Positions 31,567 through 41,172 of a stretch of 64,000 nt of DNA are shown one piece after another. The number at the start of each line of letters is the position of its first letter. Positions within the stretch are counted from its first letter, which is position 1. The stretch spans positions 1,724,059 to 1,788,058 of the forward strand of contig NZ_LR733284.1 in NCBI RefSeq assembly GCF_902506375.1, written 5' to 3'. The notes beneath the pieces are model-generated. The model saw only the letters and a list, made by a program, of their open reading frames with translations. It made no database searches and was not told the origin of the DNA. Made by a program: the position numbers and the translations under genes. Origin of the DNA: Microbacterium sp. 8M. Its GTDB lineage: Bacteria; Actinomycetota; Actinomycetes; Actinomycetales; Microbacteriaceae.

Positions 31567-31781
31567 CGAGGTCGACAGGCGAGGCTCCAGCGCAGAGGCT
31601 CCACGCGTTGCGCATGCGACGTGTGGAGAAGCGTCTGGAGATGCGCCCTTGTGCGACGTTCGACCCGAAGGGCCGGACGAGCCCACGGGGTCGCAAGCCG
31701 GAGCTCGCAGCGACAGAACCCACGACTTCACACTCGCACGATGACCACCGCGCGGGACATTCACAAGGAGAACACACCAGC

Positions 31782-33269
31782 ATGGCGAACAGCACCGTCG
31801 AGAAGCTTGCCCCGACTCGGGTCAAGCTGCACATCACGGTCACCCCCGAAGACCTCAAGCCCAGCATCGCGCACGCGTACGAGCACATCGCGCAGGACGT
31901 GCAGATCCCCGGTTTCCGGAAGGGCAAGGTGCCCGCGCCGATCATCGACCAGCGTGTCGGCCGGGGTGCCGTCATCGAGCACGCCGTCAACGAGGGCCTG
32001 GACGCCTTCTTCCGTGAGGCGACCCTCGAGCACAACCTCCGCATCGTCGGCCGCCCGTCGGCCGAGGTGGTCGAGTGGCCGAGCGAGAAGGACTTCTCCG
32101 GCGACCTCAAGGTCGAGGTCGAGGTCGATGTCCGTCCCGAGATCGAGGTGCCCTCGCTTGACGGCATCACGCTGACCGTCGACGCCGTCGAGGCCGATGA
32201 CGCCGCCCTCGACGCTGAGCTCGACCGCCTGCGCGCCCGCTTCGGCACGCTGGTCCCGGTCGACCGCCCGGTCAAGGCCGGCGACTTCGTGGAGCTCGAT
32301 CTGGTCGCCGCCATCGACGGCGCCGAGATCGACCGCGCCGAGGGCGTGTCGTACGAGGTCGGCTCGGGTGAGCTGCTCGAGGGCATCGACGACGCGATCG
32401 AGTCCCTGACCGCCGGTGAGGACACCACCTTCCGCTCGAAGCTCGTCGGCGGCGACCACGCCGGTGAGGAGGCCGAGGTCTCGGTGACCGTCAAGGCCGT
32501 CAAGGAGCGCGAGCTGCCCGAGGCCGATGACGACTTCGCGCAGATCGCCAGCGAGTTCGACACCATCGGCGAGCTGCGCGACAGCCTCCGCGAGTCCGTC
32601 TCGCAGCAGGGCGTCTTCACGCAGGCTTCCGCCGCGCGCGACAAGCTCGTCGAGACGCTGCTCGAGCAGATCGACATCCCGGTGCCGCCGCAGCTCATCG
32701 AGGACGAGGTGCACAACCACCTCGAGGGCGAGGGTCGCCTCGAGGACGACGAGCACCGCGCCGAGGTCACCGAGGCGAGCACCAAGCAGTTCAAGACGCA
32801 GGTGCTGCTCGACGCGATCGCCGAGGACGCGAACGTCCAGGTGTCGCAGGACGAGCTCAGCCAGTACCTGATCCAGTCCGCTGCGCAGTACGGCATGGCT
32901 CCGCAGGAGTTCGTCGAGGCGCTGCAGTCGGCCAACCAGCTGCCGGTGCTCGTCGGCGAGGTCGCCCGCAACAAGGCCCTCGCGGTCGCCCTGGGCAAGG
33001 TCACCGTCGTGGACTCGAACGGCAAGCCGGTCGATCTGACCGGCTTCGTGGCCGTCGAGGACGAGGCAGGCGACGACCAGGCCGGCGAGGCGGAGGAGGC
33101 TCCGGCCAAGAAGGCCCCTGCCAAGAAGGCTCCGGCCAAGAAGGCTCCCGCCAAGAAGGCCGCGGCGAAGGCCGAGGACGCCGCTGAGGCTCCGGCTGAG
33201 GAGAAGCCGGCCGCCAAGAAGCCGGCCGCGCGCAAGGCTCCGGCCAAGAAGGCGGCGGACGCCGAGTAA
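31782..33269 (+). CDS. tig: Trigger factor (ribosome-associated chaperone)
   Basis: Binds the ribosomal exit tunnel and helps nascent chains fold. It has 495 aa. The ribosome-docking motif GFRKGK lies at 44-49, the PPIase domain is about 150-245, and the chaperone arms run about 110-150 and 250-430. The C-terminus from 440 is a lysine/alanine/proline-rich tail with four perfect APAKK units, longer than in E. coli. ATG 31782 has AAGGAG 11 nt upstream. It heads the tig-clpP1-clpP2 block. Confidence 0.96.
   Translation: MANSTVEKLAPTRVKLHITVTPEDLKPSIAHAYEHIAQDVQIPGFRKGKVPAPIIDQRVGRGAVIEHAVNEGLDAFFREATLEHNLRIVGRPSAEVVEWPSEKDFSGDLKVEVEVDVRPEIEVPSLDGITLTVDAVEADDAALDAELDRLRARFGTLVPVDRPVKAGDFVELDLVAAIDGAEIDRAEGVSYEVGSGELLEGIDDAIESLTAGEDTTFRSKLVGGDHAGEEAEVSVTVKAVKERELPEADDDFAQIASEFDTIGELRDSLRESVSQQGVFTQASAARDKLVETLLEQIDIPVPPQLIEDEVHNHLEGEGRLEDDEHRAEVTEASTKQFKTQVLLDAIAEDANVQVSQDELSQYLIQSAAQYGMAPQEFVEALQSANQLPVLVGEVARNKALAVALGKVTVVDSNGKPVDLTGFVAVEDEAGDDQAGEAEEAPAKKAPAKKAPAKKAPAKKAAAKAEDAAEAPAEEKPAAKKPAARKAPAKKAADAE
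33099..33158 (+). repeat. Four 15-nt in-frame repeats in tig (APAKK)
   Basis: Units at 33099-33113, 33114-33128, 33129-33143 and 33144-33158 each encode A-P-A-K-K with only synonymous third-base changes. Confidence 0.85.
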
Positions 33270-33290
33270 GCACAGGATCCGAGGATCCGG

Positions 33291-33323
33291 AAGGGGGCGA
33301 GCGCCGCGCGTGCTCGCCCCCTT
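33291..33323 (+). terminator. Terminator after tig
   Basis: A perfect 12-bp stem (33291-33302 with 33312-33323) with a 9-nt loop, separating tig from clpP1. Confidence 0.85.
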
Positions 33324-33436
33324 CGCGTCCCTGGCCGCGCCCGCTGCGACGCCTGATATGCCGACGGCGAACACGGCCGGGCGCGTGCGTTGTCGCCGGT
33401 AGATTCGAATCACCGAACACGGAAACAGGAGCGGAA

Positions 33437-34036
33437 ATGGCTGAACCCCTGGTCGCGACGAGCGTCTTCGACAGGCTGCTCAAGGATCGCATCATCTGGC
33501 TGGGATCCGAGGTGCGGGACGAGAACGCCAACGAGATCTGTGCCAAGATCCTCCTTCTCGCCGCCGAGGACCCCGAGAAGGACATCTACCTCTACATCAA
33601 CTCGCCCGGTGGATCCATCACGGCCGGCATGGCGATCTACGACACGATGCAGTTCGTGCCGAACGACATCGTCACCGTCGGCATCGGCATGGCCGCCTCG
33701 ATGGGCCAGCTGCTGCTGACCAGCGGTACCAAGGGCAAGCGCTACATCACCCCGAACGCCCGGGTGCTGCTGCACCAGCCGCACGGCGGCTTCGGCGGCA
33801 CCGCGAGCGACATCCAGACGCAGGCGCAGCTCATCCTCGACATGAAGAAGCGCCTCGCCGAGATCACCGCGGCGCAGACCGGCAAGACCGTGGAGCAGAT
33901 CAACGCGGACGGCGACCGGGACCGCTGGTTCTCGGCGCAGGAGGCACTGGAGTACGGCTTCGTCGACCACATGCGCGAGCACGCCAGCGACGTGCACGGC
34001 GGTGGCGGCACGGGCGCCGACGGCTCGGACAAGTAA
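33437..34036 (+). CDS. clpP1: ATP-dependent Clp protease proteolytic subunit 1
   Basis: A 199-residue serine protease of the ClpP tetradecamer. The catalytic triad is visible: Ser88 (MAASMG), His113 (LLHQPHGG) and Asp162 (DRDRWFSA). In Actinobacteria ClpP1 and ClpP2 form a mixed complex that works with ClpX or ClpC. An AGGAG-type site precedes ATG 33437. It lies 17 nt from clpP2, so the two are cotranscribed. The glycine-rich tail ([15 protein letters not shown]) is unusual but short. Confidence 0.96.
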   Translation: MAEPLVATSVFDRLLKDRIIWLGSEVRDENANEICAKILLLAAEDPEKDIYLYINSPGGSITAGMAIYDTMQFVPNDIVTVGIGMAASMGQLLLTSGTKGKRYITPNARVLLHQPHGGFGGTASDIQTQAQLILDMKKRLAEITAAQTGKTVEQINADGDRDRWFSAQEALEYGFVDHMREHASDVHGGGGTGADGSDK

Positions 34037-34053
34037 GGCTGGAGAGGACACCC

Positions 34054-34704
34054 ATGTACACACCCACGTTCCGCTCCGCCGGCAACCTGCCCTCGAGCCG
34101 CTACGTCCTTCCTCAGTTCGAGGAGCGCACGGCCTACGGCTTCAAGCGCCAGGATCCGTACAACAAGCTGTTCGAGGATCGCGTGATCTTCCTCGGCGTG
34201 CAGGTGGACGACGCGTCCGCCGACGACGTGATGGCGCAGCTCCTCGTCCTGGAGAGCCAGGACTCCGAGCGCGACATCACGATGTACATCAACTCGCCCG
34301 GTGGTTCGTTCACGGCCATGACGGCGATCTACGACACCATGCAGTACGTGGCGCCGCAGATCCAGACCGTGGTGCTCGGCCAGGCTGCTTCCGCCGCATC
34401 CGTGCTGCTGGCGGCCGGCGCGCCCGGCAAGCGCCTCGCGCTGCCGAACGCGCGCGTCCTGATGCACCAGCCGGCGATGGGCGAGGCTGGTCACGGTCAG
34501 GCCTCGGACATCGAGATCCAGGCGGCGGAGATCCTCCGCATGCGCACGTGGCTCGAGGAGACGATGGCCAAGCACACCGGCAAGTCGGTGGAGCAGGTCA
34601 ACCGCGACATCGACCGCGACAAGATCCTCTCGGCCGAGGAGGCGAAGGAGTACGGCATCGTCGACCAGGTGCTGTCCAGCCGCAAGCGCCAGGCGCTGAG
34701 CTGA
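34054..34704 (+). CDS. clpP2: ATP-dependent Clp protease proteolytic subunit 2
   Basis: A 216-residue partner of ClpP1. Triad residues are Ser113 (QAASAAS), His138 (LMHQPAMG) and Asp189 (DRDKILSA). It has an N-terminal extension of about 20 residues relative to ClpP1, as usual for ClpP2 propeptides. A terminator follows. The usual downstream partner clpX is 4.7 kb away, beyond a deoxyribose/aldehyde operon. Confidence 0.96.
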   Translation: MYTPTFRSAGNLPSSRYVLPQFEERTAYGFKRQDPYNKLFEDRVIFLGVQVDDASADDVMAQLLVLESQDSERDITMYINSPGGSFTAMTAIYDTMQYVAPQIQTVVLGQAASAASVLLAAGAPGKRLALPNARVLMHQPAMGEAGHGQASDIEIQAAEILRMRTWLEETMAKHTGKSVEQVNRDIDRDKILSAEEAKEYGIVDQVLSSRKRQALS

Positions 34705-34723
34705 CGCGCTGAGCTGCTGACGT

Positions 34724-34755
34724 AGGGCGGTCCGGATCCCGATCCGGGCCGCCCT
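34724..34755 (+). terminator. Terminator after clpP2
   Basis: A 15-bp stem (34724-34738 with 34741-34755) with one T-G wobble and a 2-nt loop, followed by TTCT. Confidence 0.8.
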
Positions 34756-34796
34756 TCTGCGTCCCGCTCCGGTTTGCGCGGGTGAGCGCGGCGTGT

Positions 34797-34810
34797 TGCT
34801 CATATGAGCA
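34797..34810. promoter_or_regulatory. 14-bp perfect palindrome, probable SorC-type operator
   Basis: TGCTCATATGAGCA lies 41 nt upstream of the start codon of the SorC-type regulator. It sits just upstream of the expected -35 of the TATTCT (34839-34844) promoter. Sites of this kind are typical for SorC/DeoR sugar regulators. Confidence 0.7.
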
Positions 34811-34850
34811 GATCTGTGCGCGTGCGTGTGGCGGAGGGTATTCTCGGAGC

Positions 34851-35807
34851 ATGCCCCGATCCGCCATCGACGACGACGAACTGCTCGCCGTCCGCGTCGC
34901 GGAGCTCTACTACGACGAGGACAAGACGCAGGACGAGATCGGCGGGCTCCTCGGCATCTCGCGCTGGAAGGTCGGGCGTCTGCTGCAGCAGGCGCGGGCC
35001 GAGGGCATCGTCCGCATCGAGATCGTCCACCCGCGGGCGCGCAAGCTCGGCATCGAGCGGGAGCTGCGCGAGCGCTTCGGTCTCGCGGACGCCGTCGTGG
35101 TGCCGAACGGATCCGGCGACGCCGAGACGCTCGGGCGCGTGGCGCAGGGCGCTGCGGACCACCTCGCCGCACTCCGCCCCGTGCCGAAGACGCTCGCCGT
35201 CAGCTGGGGGCGCACGCTCACCGCGATCGCGGAACGGATGGCCGAGGGCTGGGCGCGCGGCGTCACGGTCGTGCAGATGAACGGCGGCGTGAGCGTGAAC
35301 CGCCGGCCCGGCGGTGCCGCATCACTCGCGGCGACGATCGCGCAGCGCGCCTCCGGGCACGTCGCGCTGCTGCCGAGCCCCGCCATCCTGGAGCGCCTGG
35401 AGACCAAGCAGGCGATCGAGCGCGATCGCACCGTCGCCGGCGTGCTCGAGCAGGCCGCGCAGGCCGACGCCTATCTGTTCACCGCGGGTGTCTGCGACGC
35501 CGGATCCGCTCATGTCGAGAACGGCTACCTGACCGTGCGCGACATCGATGAGCTCGCCCGCCGGGGCGCGGTGGGGGATGTGCTGGGCCGCTACATCGAC
35601 GCCGACGGCAACATCGTCGATCCCGAGCTCGACGCCCGGACCGTCGGACTGAGCCTCGAACGGCTGCGCGAGGCGCGCACGACCGTCTTCGTCACGGCAG
35701 GAGAGGCGAAGCACGACATCGCCCGCACCGTCGTGACCGCGAAACTGTGCACGATGGTGGTCACCGACGAGGCGACCGCCCTGACTCTCCTGGAGCTGGA
35801 CAAGTGA
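34851..35807 (+). CDS. SorC-family sugar-responsive regulator of the deoC-ALDH operon
   Basis: A 318-residue protein with an N-terminal HTH (about 24-45, KTQDEIGGLLGISRWKVGRLL) and a C-terminal sugar-phosphate-binding domain (about 60-318). The VSWGRTL and GGxxxN-like loops match SorC regulators such as DeoR of Bacillus. Likely inducers are deoxyribose-5-phosphate or related sugars (inference from the neighbouring deoC). ATG 34851 lies 7 nt after a TATTCT -10, so it may be leaderless. It overlaps deoC by 4 nt (GTGA). Confidence 0.9.
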   Translation: MPRSAIDDDELLAVRVAELYYDEDKTQDEIGGLLGISRWKVGRLLQQARAEGIVRIEIVHPRARKLGIERELRERFGLADAVVVPNGSGDAETLGRVAQGAADHLAALRPVPKTLAVSWGRTLTAIAERMAEGWARGVTVVQMNGGVSVNRRPGGAASLAATIAQRASGHVALLPSPAILERLETKQAIERDRTVAGVLEQAAQADAYLFTAGVCDAGSAHVENGYLTVRDIDELARRGAVGDVLGRYIDADGNIVDPELDARTVGLSLERLREARTTVFVTAGEAKHDIARTVVTAKLCTMVVTDEATALTLLELDK

Positions 35808-36817
35808 CCGGAACTGTGACCACGACCGAACTCGCGCGGCGCTCCGCGCTGGAGGTGCTGGGCGGCGAGCCCGACGACCTCACGCTGCGCCGCTTCCTGC
35901 ACGGCCTGCCCGGGGTGGACGCCGTCGGGCTCGAGCAGCGCTCCGCGGCGCTGGGCACCCGCTCCATCAAGACCACGTCCAAGGCCTGGGCGCTGGACAC
36001 GATCGTGCGCCTCATCGACCTCACCACGCTCGAGGGCGCCGACACCCCGGGCAAGGTGCGCTCGCTCGTCTCGAAGGCGAAGCTGCCGGACGCGTCGGAT
36101 CCGTCCTGCCCGTCCGTGGCGGCGGTGTGCGTCTACGGCGACATGGTGCCCTTCGCCGTCGAGGCGCTCGGTGCGCGTCACGGCGACCCCGATGACGGCG
36201 GCATCTCGGTCGCGGCCGTCGCGACCGCATTCCCGAGCGGCCGGGCCTCCCTCGAGATCAAGCTCGCCGACACCCGGGACGCGGTGGCGGCCGGCGCCGA
36301 CGAGATCGACATGGTCATCGATCGAGGAGCCTTCCTCGCCGGACGGTACGGCCAGGTGTTCGAGCAGATCGTCGCCGTGAAGGAGGCCTGCCGTCGGGCG
36401 GACGGCACCTCCGCCTCGCTCAAGGTCATCCTCGAGACGGGCGAGCTGAACACCTACGACAACATCAAGCGCGCCTCGTGGCTCGGCATCCTCGCGGGTG
36501 GCGACTTCATCAAGACCTCCACCGGCAAGGTCGCTCCGGCGGCCACGCTGCCGGTCACCCTGCTCATGCTCGAGGTGGTGCGCGACTGGCACCGGCTCAC
36601 CGGTGAGAAGGTCGGCGTGAAGCCCGCCGGCGGCATCCGATCGTCGAAGGACGCGGTGAAGTACCTCGTGCACGTCGCCGAGACCGTGGGGGAGGAGTGG
36701 CTGCAGCCGCACCTGTTCCGCTTCGGCGCATCGAGCCTGCTGAACGACGTGCTGCTGCAGAGGCAGAAGCTGACCACCGGCCACTACTCCGGCCCCGACT
36801 ACGTCACGATCGACTGA
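35804..36817 (+). CDS. deoC: Deoxyribose-phosphate aldolase
   Basis: Splits 2-deoxyribose-5-phosphate into acetaldehyde and glyceraldehyde-3-phosphate. It has 337 aa, like the longer E. coli/eukaryotic-type enzyme. The Schiff-base Lys237 is in DFIKTSTGK (234-242); a second conserved Lys is in VGVKPAGGIR. The start is GTG 35804 in a GTGA overlap with the regulator. The acetaldehyde released is a natural substrate for the aldehyde dehydrogenases immediately downstream. Confidence 0.95.
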   Translation: MTGTVTTTELARRSALEVLGGEPDDLTLRRFLHGLPGVDAVGLEQRSAALGTRSIKTTSKAWALDTIVRLIDLTTLEGADTPGKVRSLVSKAKLPDASDPSCPSVAAVCVYGDMVPFAVEALGARHGDPDDGGISVAAVATAFPSGRASLEIKLADTRDAVAAGADEIDMVIDRGAFLAGRYGQVFEQIVAVKEACRRADGTSASLKVILETGELNTYDNIKRASWLGILAGGDFIKTSTGKVAPAATLPVTLLMLEVVRDWHRLTGEKVGVKPAGGIRSSKDAVKYLVHVAETVGEEWLQPHLFRFGASSLLNDVLLQRQKLTTGHYSGPDYVTID

Positions 36818-36830
36818 CGGAGGACCACGC

Positions 36831-38318
36831 ATGGGATTCCTGGAATACGCGCCCGCGCCCGAGTCGCGGAGCATCCTCAACCTGAAGGACGAGTACGGGC
36901 TGTTCATCGACGGCGAGTTCGTCGAGGGACGCGGTGCGTCGTTCGCCACCATCTCGCCCGCGGACGAGTCGCGCATCGCCACGATCGCGCACGCTTCCGA
37001 TGAGGACGTCGACCTGGCCGTCGCCGCCGCCCGCCGCGCCTACACCAAGGTGTGGTCGAAGATGAGCGGGCGCGACCGCGGCAAATACCTGTTCCGCATC
37101 GCACGCCTGGTGCAGGAGCGGGCTCGTGAGCTCGCCGTGGCGGAGAGCCTCGACAACGGCAAGCCGATCAAGGAGTCGCGCGACGTCGATGTGCCGCTCG
37201 TCGCCTCGTGGTTCTTCTACTACGCCGGGTGGGCGGACAAGCTCGACTACGCCGGCGCCGGCCCGGATCCGCGTGCGCACGGCGTGGCAGGGCAGGTCAT
37301 CCCGTGGAACTTCCCGCTGCTCATGCTGGCGTGGAAGGTCGCCCCGGCGCTCGCCGCCGGCAACACGGTGGTGCTGAAGCCCGCCGAGACGACCCCGCTC
37401 ACCGCCCTGATCTTCGCCGAGATCCTGCAGCAGGCCGACCTGCCGGCGGGCGTCGTGAACATCGTCACGGGAGCCGGTGCGACGGGTGCGGCGGTCGTCC
37501 GCCACCCCGACGTCGACAAGGTGGCCTTCACCGGCTCCACCGCCGTGGGGCGCGAGATCGCGCGCACGGTCGCGGGCACGGGCAAGGCGCTGACGCTGGA
37601 ACTCGGCGGCAAGGCGGCGAACATCGTGTTCGACGACGCGCCGATCGACCAGGCGATCGAGGGCATCGTCAACGGCATCTTCTTCAACCAGGGCCACGTG
37701 TGCTGCGCGGGCAGTCGCCTGCTCGTGCAGGAGTCGATCCACGACGAGGTGATCGACCGCCTCAAGGACCGGCTGTCGACCCTGCGCCTCGGGGACCCGC
37801 TCGACAAGAACACCGACATCGGCGCGATCAACTCCGCCGAGCAGCTGGCGCGCATCCGCGAGCTCAGCCAGGTCGGCGAGGACGAGGGGGCGGAGCGCTG
37901 GACCGCTGACTGCGTCATCCCGGACAAGGGCTTCTGGTTCGCTCCGACGATCTTCACCGGAGTCGAGGCCTCGCACCGCATCGCCCGCGAGGAGGTGTTC
38001 GGACCCGTCCTGTCGGTGCTGACCTTCCGCACCCCGGCCGAGGCGATCGCCAAGGCGAACAACACGCCGTACGGCCTCTCCGCCGGCATCTGGAGCGACA
38101 AGGGATCCCGGATCCTGGCCGTCGCCGATCAGCTGCGCGCCGGTGTCGTGTGGGCCAACACGTTCAACCGCTTCGACCCGTCGAGCCCGTTCGGCGGGTA
38201 CAAGGAGTCCGGCTACGGCCGCGAGGGCGGCAAGCAGGGTCTGGCCGCCTACCTGCGCTCGGGTGCGGCGCCGCGCGCCGTGGAAGCCCCGGCGTCGAAG
38301 AAGGGAGCCGTGGCATGA
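36831..38318 (+). CDS. NAD-dependent aldehyde dehydrogenase
   Basis: A full-length 495-residue ALDH. The catalytic Cys291 is in GHVCCAGSR, the general base Glu257 in LELGGK, and the Asn160 of IPWNFP is present. It probably oxidises acetaldehyde or a sugar aldehyde made by DeoC (inference from the operon). ATG 36831 has a GGAGG site, 13 nt after deoC. It overlaps the next, shorter ALDH-like gene by 4 nt. Confidence 0.94.
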   Translation: MGFLEYAPAPESRSILNLKDEYGLFIDGEFVEGRGASFATISPADESRIATIAHASDEDVDLAVAAARRAYTKVWSKMSGRDRGKYLFRIARLVQERARELAVAESLDNGKPIKESRDVDVPLVASWFFYYAGWADKLDYAGAGPDPRAHGVAGQVIPWNFPLLMLAWKVAPALAAGNTVVLKPAETTPLTALIFAEILQQADLPAGVVNIVTGAGATGAAVVRHPDVDKVAFTGSTAVGREIARTVAGTGKALTLELGGKAANIVFDDAPIDQAIEGIVNGIFFNQGHVCCAGSRLLVQESIHDEVIDRLKDRLSTLRLGDPLDKNTDIGAINSAEQLARIRELSQVGEDEGAERWTADCVIPDKGFWFAPTIFTGVEASHRIAREEVFGPVLSVLTFRTPAEAIAKANNTPYGLSAGIWSDKGSRILAVADQLRAGVVWANTFNRFDPSSPFGGYKESGYGREGGKQGLAAYLRSGAAPRAVEAPASKKGAVA

Positions 38319-39166
38319 GCGCACGACTGACCGTTCCCAAGACCTACAAGCTCGCGATCGGCGGGGCCTTCCCGCGCAGCGAGTCCGGCCGCACCTACGA
38401 GGTCACCACCCCGAAGGGTGCGTTCCTGGCGAACGCGGCCAAGGCGTCGCGCAAGGACGCGCGCGATGCTGTCAAGGCGGCGCGAGCGGCGCAGTCCGGC
38501 TGGGCGAAGGCCACGGCCTACAACCGCGGTCAGGTCCTGTACCGCGTGGCGGAGGTGCTCGAGGGGCGCCGCGCCCAGTTCGTCGACGAGATCGTGGCCC
38601 AGCAGGGTGTCTCCGCGGCCGCCGCGGCCGCGCAGGTCGACGAGGCGACCGACCTCTGGGTCTGGTACGCGGGCTGGTGCGACAAGTACGCGCAGGTCGC
38701 CGGCAACCTGAACCCGGTCGCCGGTGCCTACTTCAACATCTCCGCCCCGGAGCCGACGGGGGTCGTCGCGATCATCGCGCCGCAGGAGAACGCTCTGCTC
38801 GGCCTCGTCTCGGTCGTCGCCCCCGCCCTCGTCGCAGGCAACACGGTGGTCGTCGTGGCCAGCGAAGCGTACCCGCTGTCGGCGATCAGCCTCGCCGAGG
38901 TGCTCGCGACGAGCGATGTGCCCGGCGGCGTGGTGAACGTGCTGACCGGATCGCCCGCGGAGCTGGCGCCATGGCTCGCCGCGCACGCCGACGTTAACGC
39001 CCTCGATCTTGCGGGCGCCGGCGGGATCGACTGGGTCGACCTTCAGATCACGGCGGCCGACACGCTGAAGCGCGTGCTGACGCCCGGCGAGGTCGTCGCC
39101 TCTCCGCAGCGCATCGCCGCCTTCACCGAGGTGAAGACCGTGTGGCACCCGAAGAGCATGGTCTGA
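38315..39166 (+). CDS. Short ALDH-like protein lacking the catalytic domain
   Basis: A 283-residue homologue of the N-terminal ALDH half. It keeps the cofactor-domain segments (PTGVVAIIAP, PALVAGNTVVV, GGVVNVLTG) but ends before the region with the catalytic Cys and the ELGGK motif. Good start, intact frame and ATGA coupling to the full ALDH argue against a pseudogene; it may be a non-catalytic partner. Short ALDH partners of this kind recur with deoC in Actinobacteria (family knowledge). A terminator follows. Confidence 0.85.
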   Translation: MSARLTVPKTYKLAIGGAFPRSESGRTYEVTTPKGAFLANAAKASRKDARDAVKAARAAQSGWAKATAYNRGQVLYRVAEVLEGRRAQFVDEIVAQQGVSAAAAAAQVDEATDLWVWYAGWCDKYAQVAGNLNPVAGAYFNISAPEPTGVVAIIAPQENALLGLVSVVAPALVAGNTVVVVASEAYPLSAISLAEVLATSDVPGGVVNVLTGSPAELAPWLAAHADVNALDLAGAGGIDWVDLQITAADTLKRVLTPGEVVASPQRIAAFTEVKTVWHPKSMV

Positions 39167-39193
39167 GGCTCCGGATCCCGTTCACTCGATCGG

Positions 39194-39229
39194 AGGACCC
39201 GTCCCGCCGTGCGGCAGGGCGGGTCCTTC
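39194..39229 (+). terminator. Terminator after the ALDH pair
   Basis: GGACCCG (39195-39201) pairs with CGGGTCC (39220-39226) around an inner imperfect stem, followed by TTCGTC. Confidence 0.75.
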
Positions 39230-39411
39230 GTCATGGATGGGCGGCCCTGGCGCGTGTTCGCCCTGCGCGGAGCGTGCAGCGGCGGCGATCCGTGGCGATG
39301 CGGCCCGATGTCGGGTGCAGCGGTTAGGCTCGAACAGCGGCATCGCCGCACGGTTTCCGCGAGGGATCGCACTCGCGGCGACCACGGATCAGGTCTCGAA
39401 GGAGGACGCAC

Positions 39412-40680
<1,269 letters not shown>

Positions 40681-40690
40681 CCCGCGGAGA

Positions 40691-41161
40691 TCAGTCCCCG
40701 GGAGCGCCGCCGTAGACGCGGATCTTGTATTCGGTCGTCTCGAGCGCGAGCGTGAGGACACGCAGTTCCCGGCGAATGCGATCACGCTGCAGGAGCATCA
40801 TCTCCCTCCGCTCCGGCACGGTCGCCTCTCCGTCGTCGACGAGCTCGACGTACCGCACGAGATCCCGCATCGACATCCCGGATGCGCGCATCCGCGCCAG
40901 GAACACGAGCCTGCGCAGGTCTGCCGGCGCGTACTCGCGATGTCCAGCCGGATTCCGTTCCGGGCGCACCAGACCCAGCCGTTCGTAGTAGCGCAGGGTG
41001 TGGGCACTGAGACCGGTGAGAGCGGCGGCGTCGGCGATGCCGCGCGCCGCCGCATCGGCTTCGATCGTGCGGTCATCGAGCAGCTCATGAAGCGCGGCGA
41101 TCACATCCCGATCCTCCGGGGCATCGGCAAGAAGGCGCTCCATGAGCTGTTCGGTGGACAT
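40691..41161 (-). CDS. MerR-family regulator with N-terminal extension
   Basis: A 156-residue protein. The MerR HTH (IADAAALTGLSAHTLRYYERLGLVRP) lies at about 42-68, after a 40-residue helical extension; classical MerR proteins begin with this motif. The dimerisation helix follows (about 115-145). No metal-binding cysteines are seen, so it likely senses an organic ligand or none. ATG 41161 is 11 nt after the SDR gene, and the promoter upstream of that operon has the long spacer and dyad expected for MerR control. Confidence 0.88.
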   Translation of the reverse strand: MSTEQLMERLLADAPEDRDVIAALHELLDDRTIEADAAARGIADAAALTGLSAHTLRYYERLGLVRPERNPAGHREYAPADLRRLVFLARMRASGMSMRDLVRYVELVDDGEATVPERREMMLLQRDRIRRELRVLTLALETTEYKIRVYGGAPGD

Positions 41162-41172
41162 GCTCCATGCTC

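Noticed and set aside
38315..39166. Pseudogene status for the short ALDH
   Set aside because: The frame is intact, the start overlaps the previous gene and a terminator follows it, so it looks like a functional short form.
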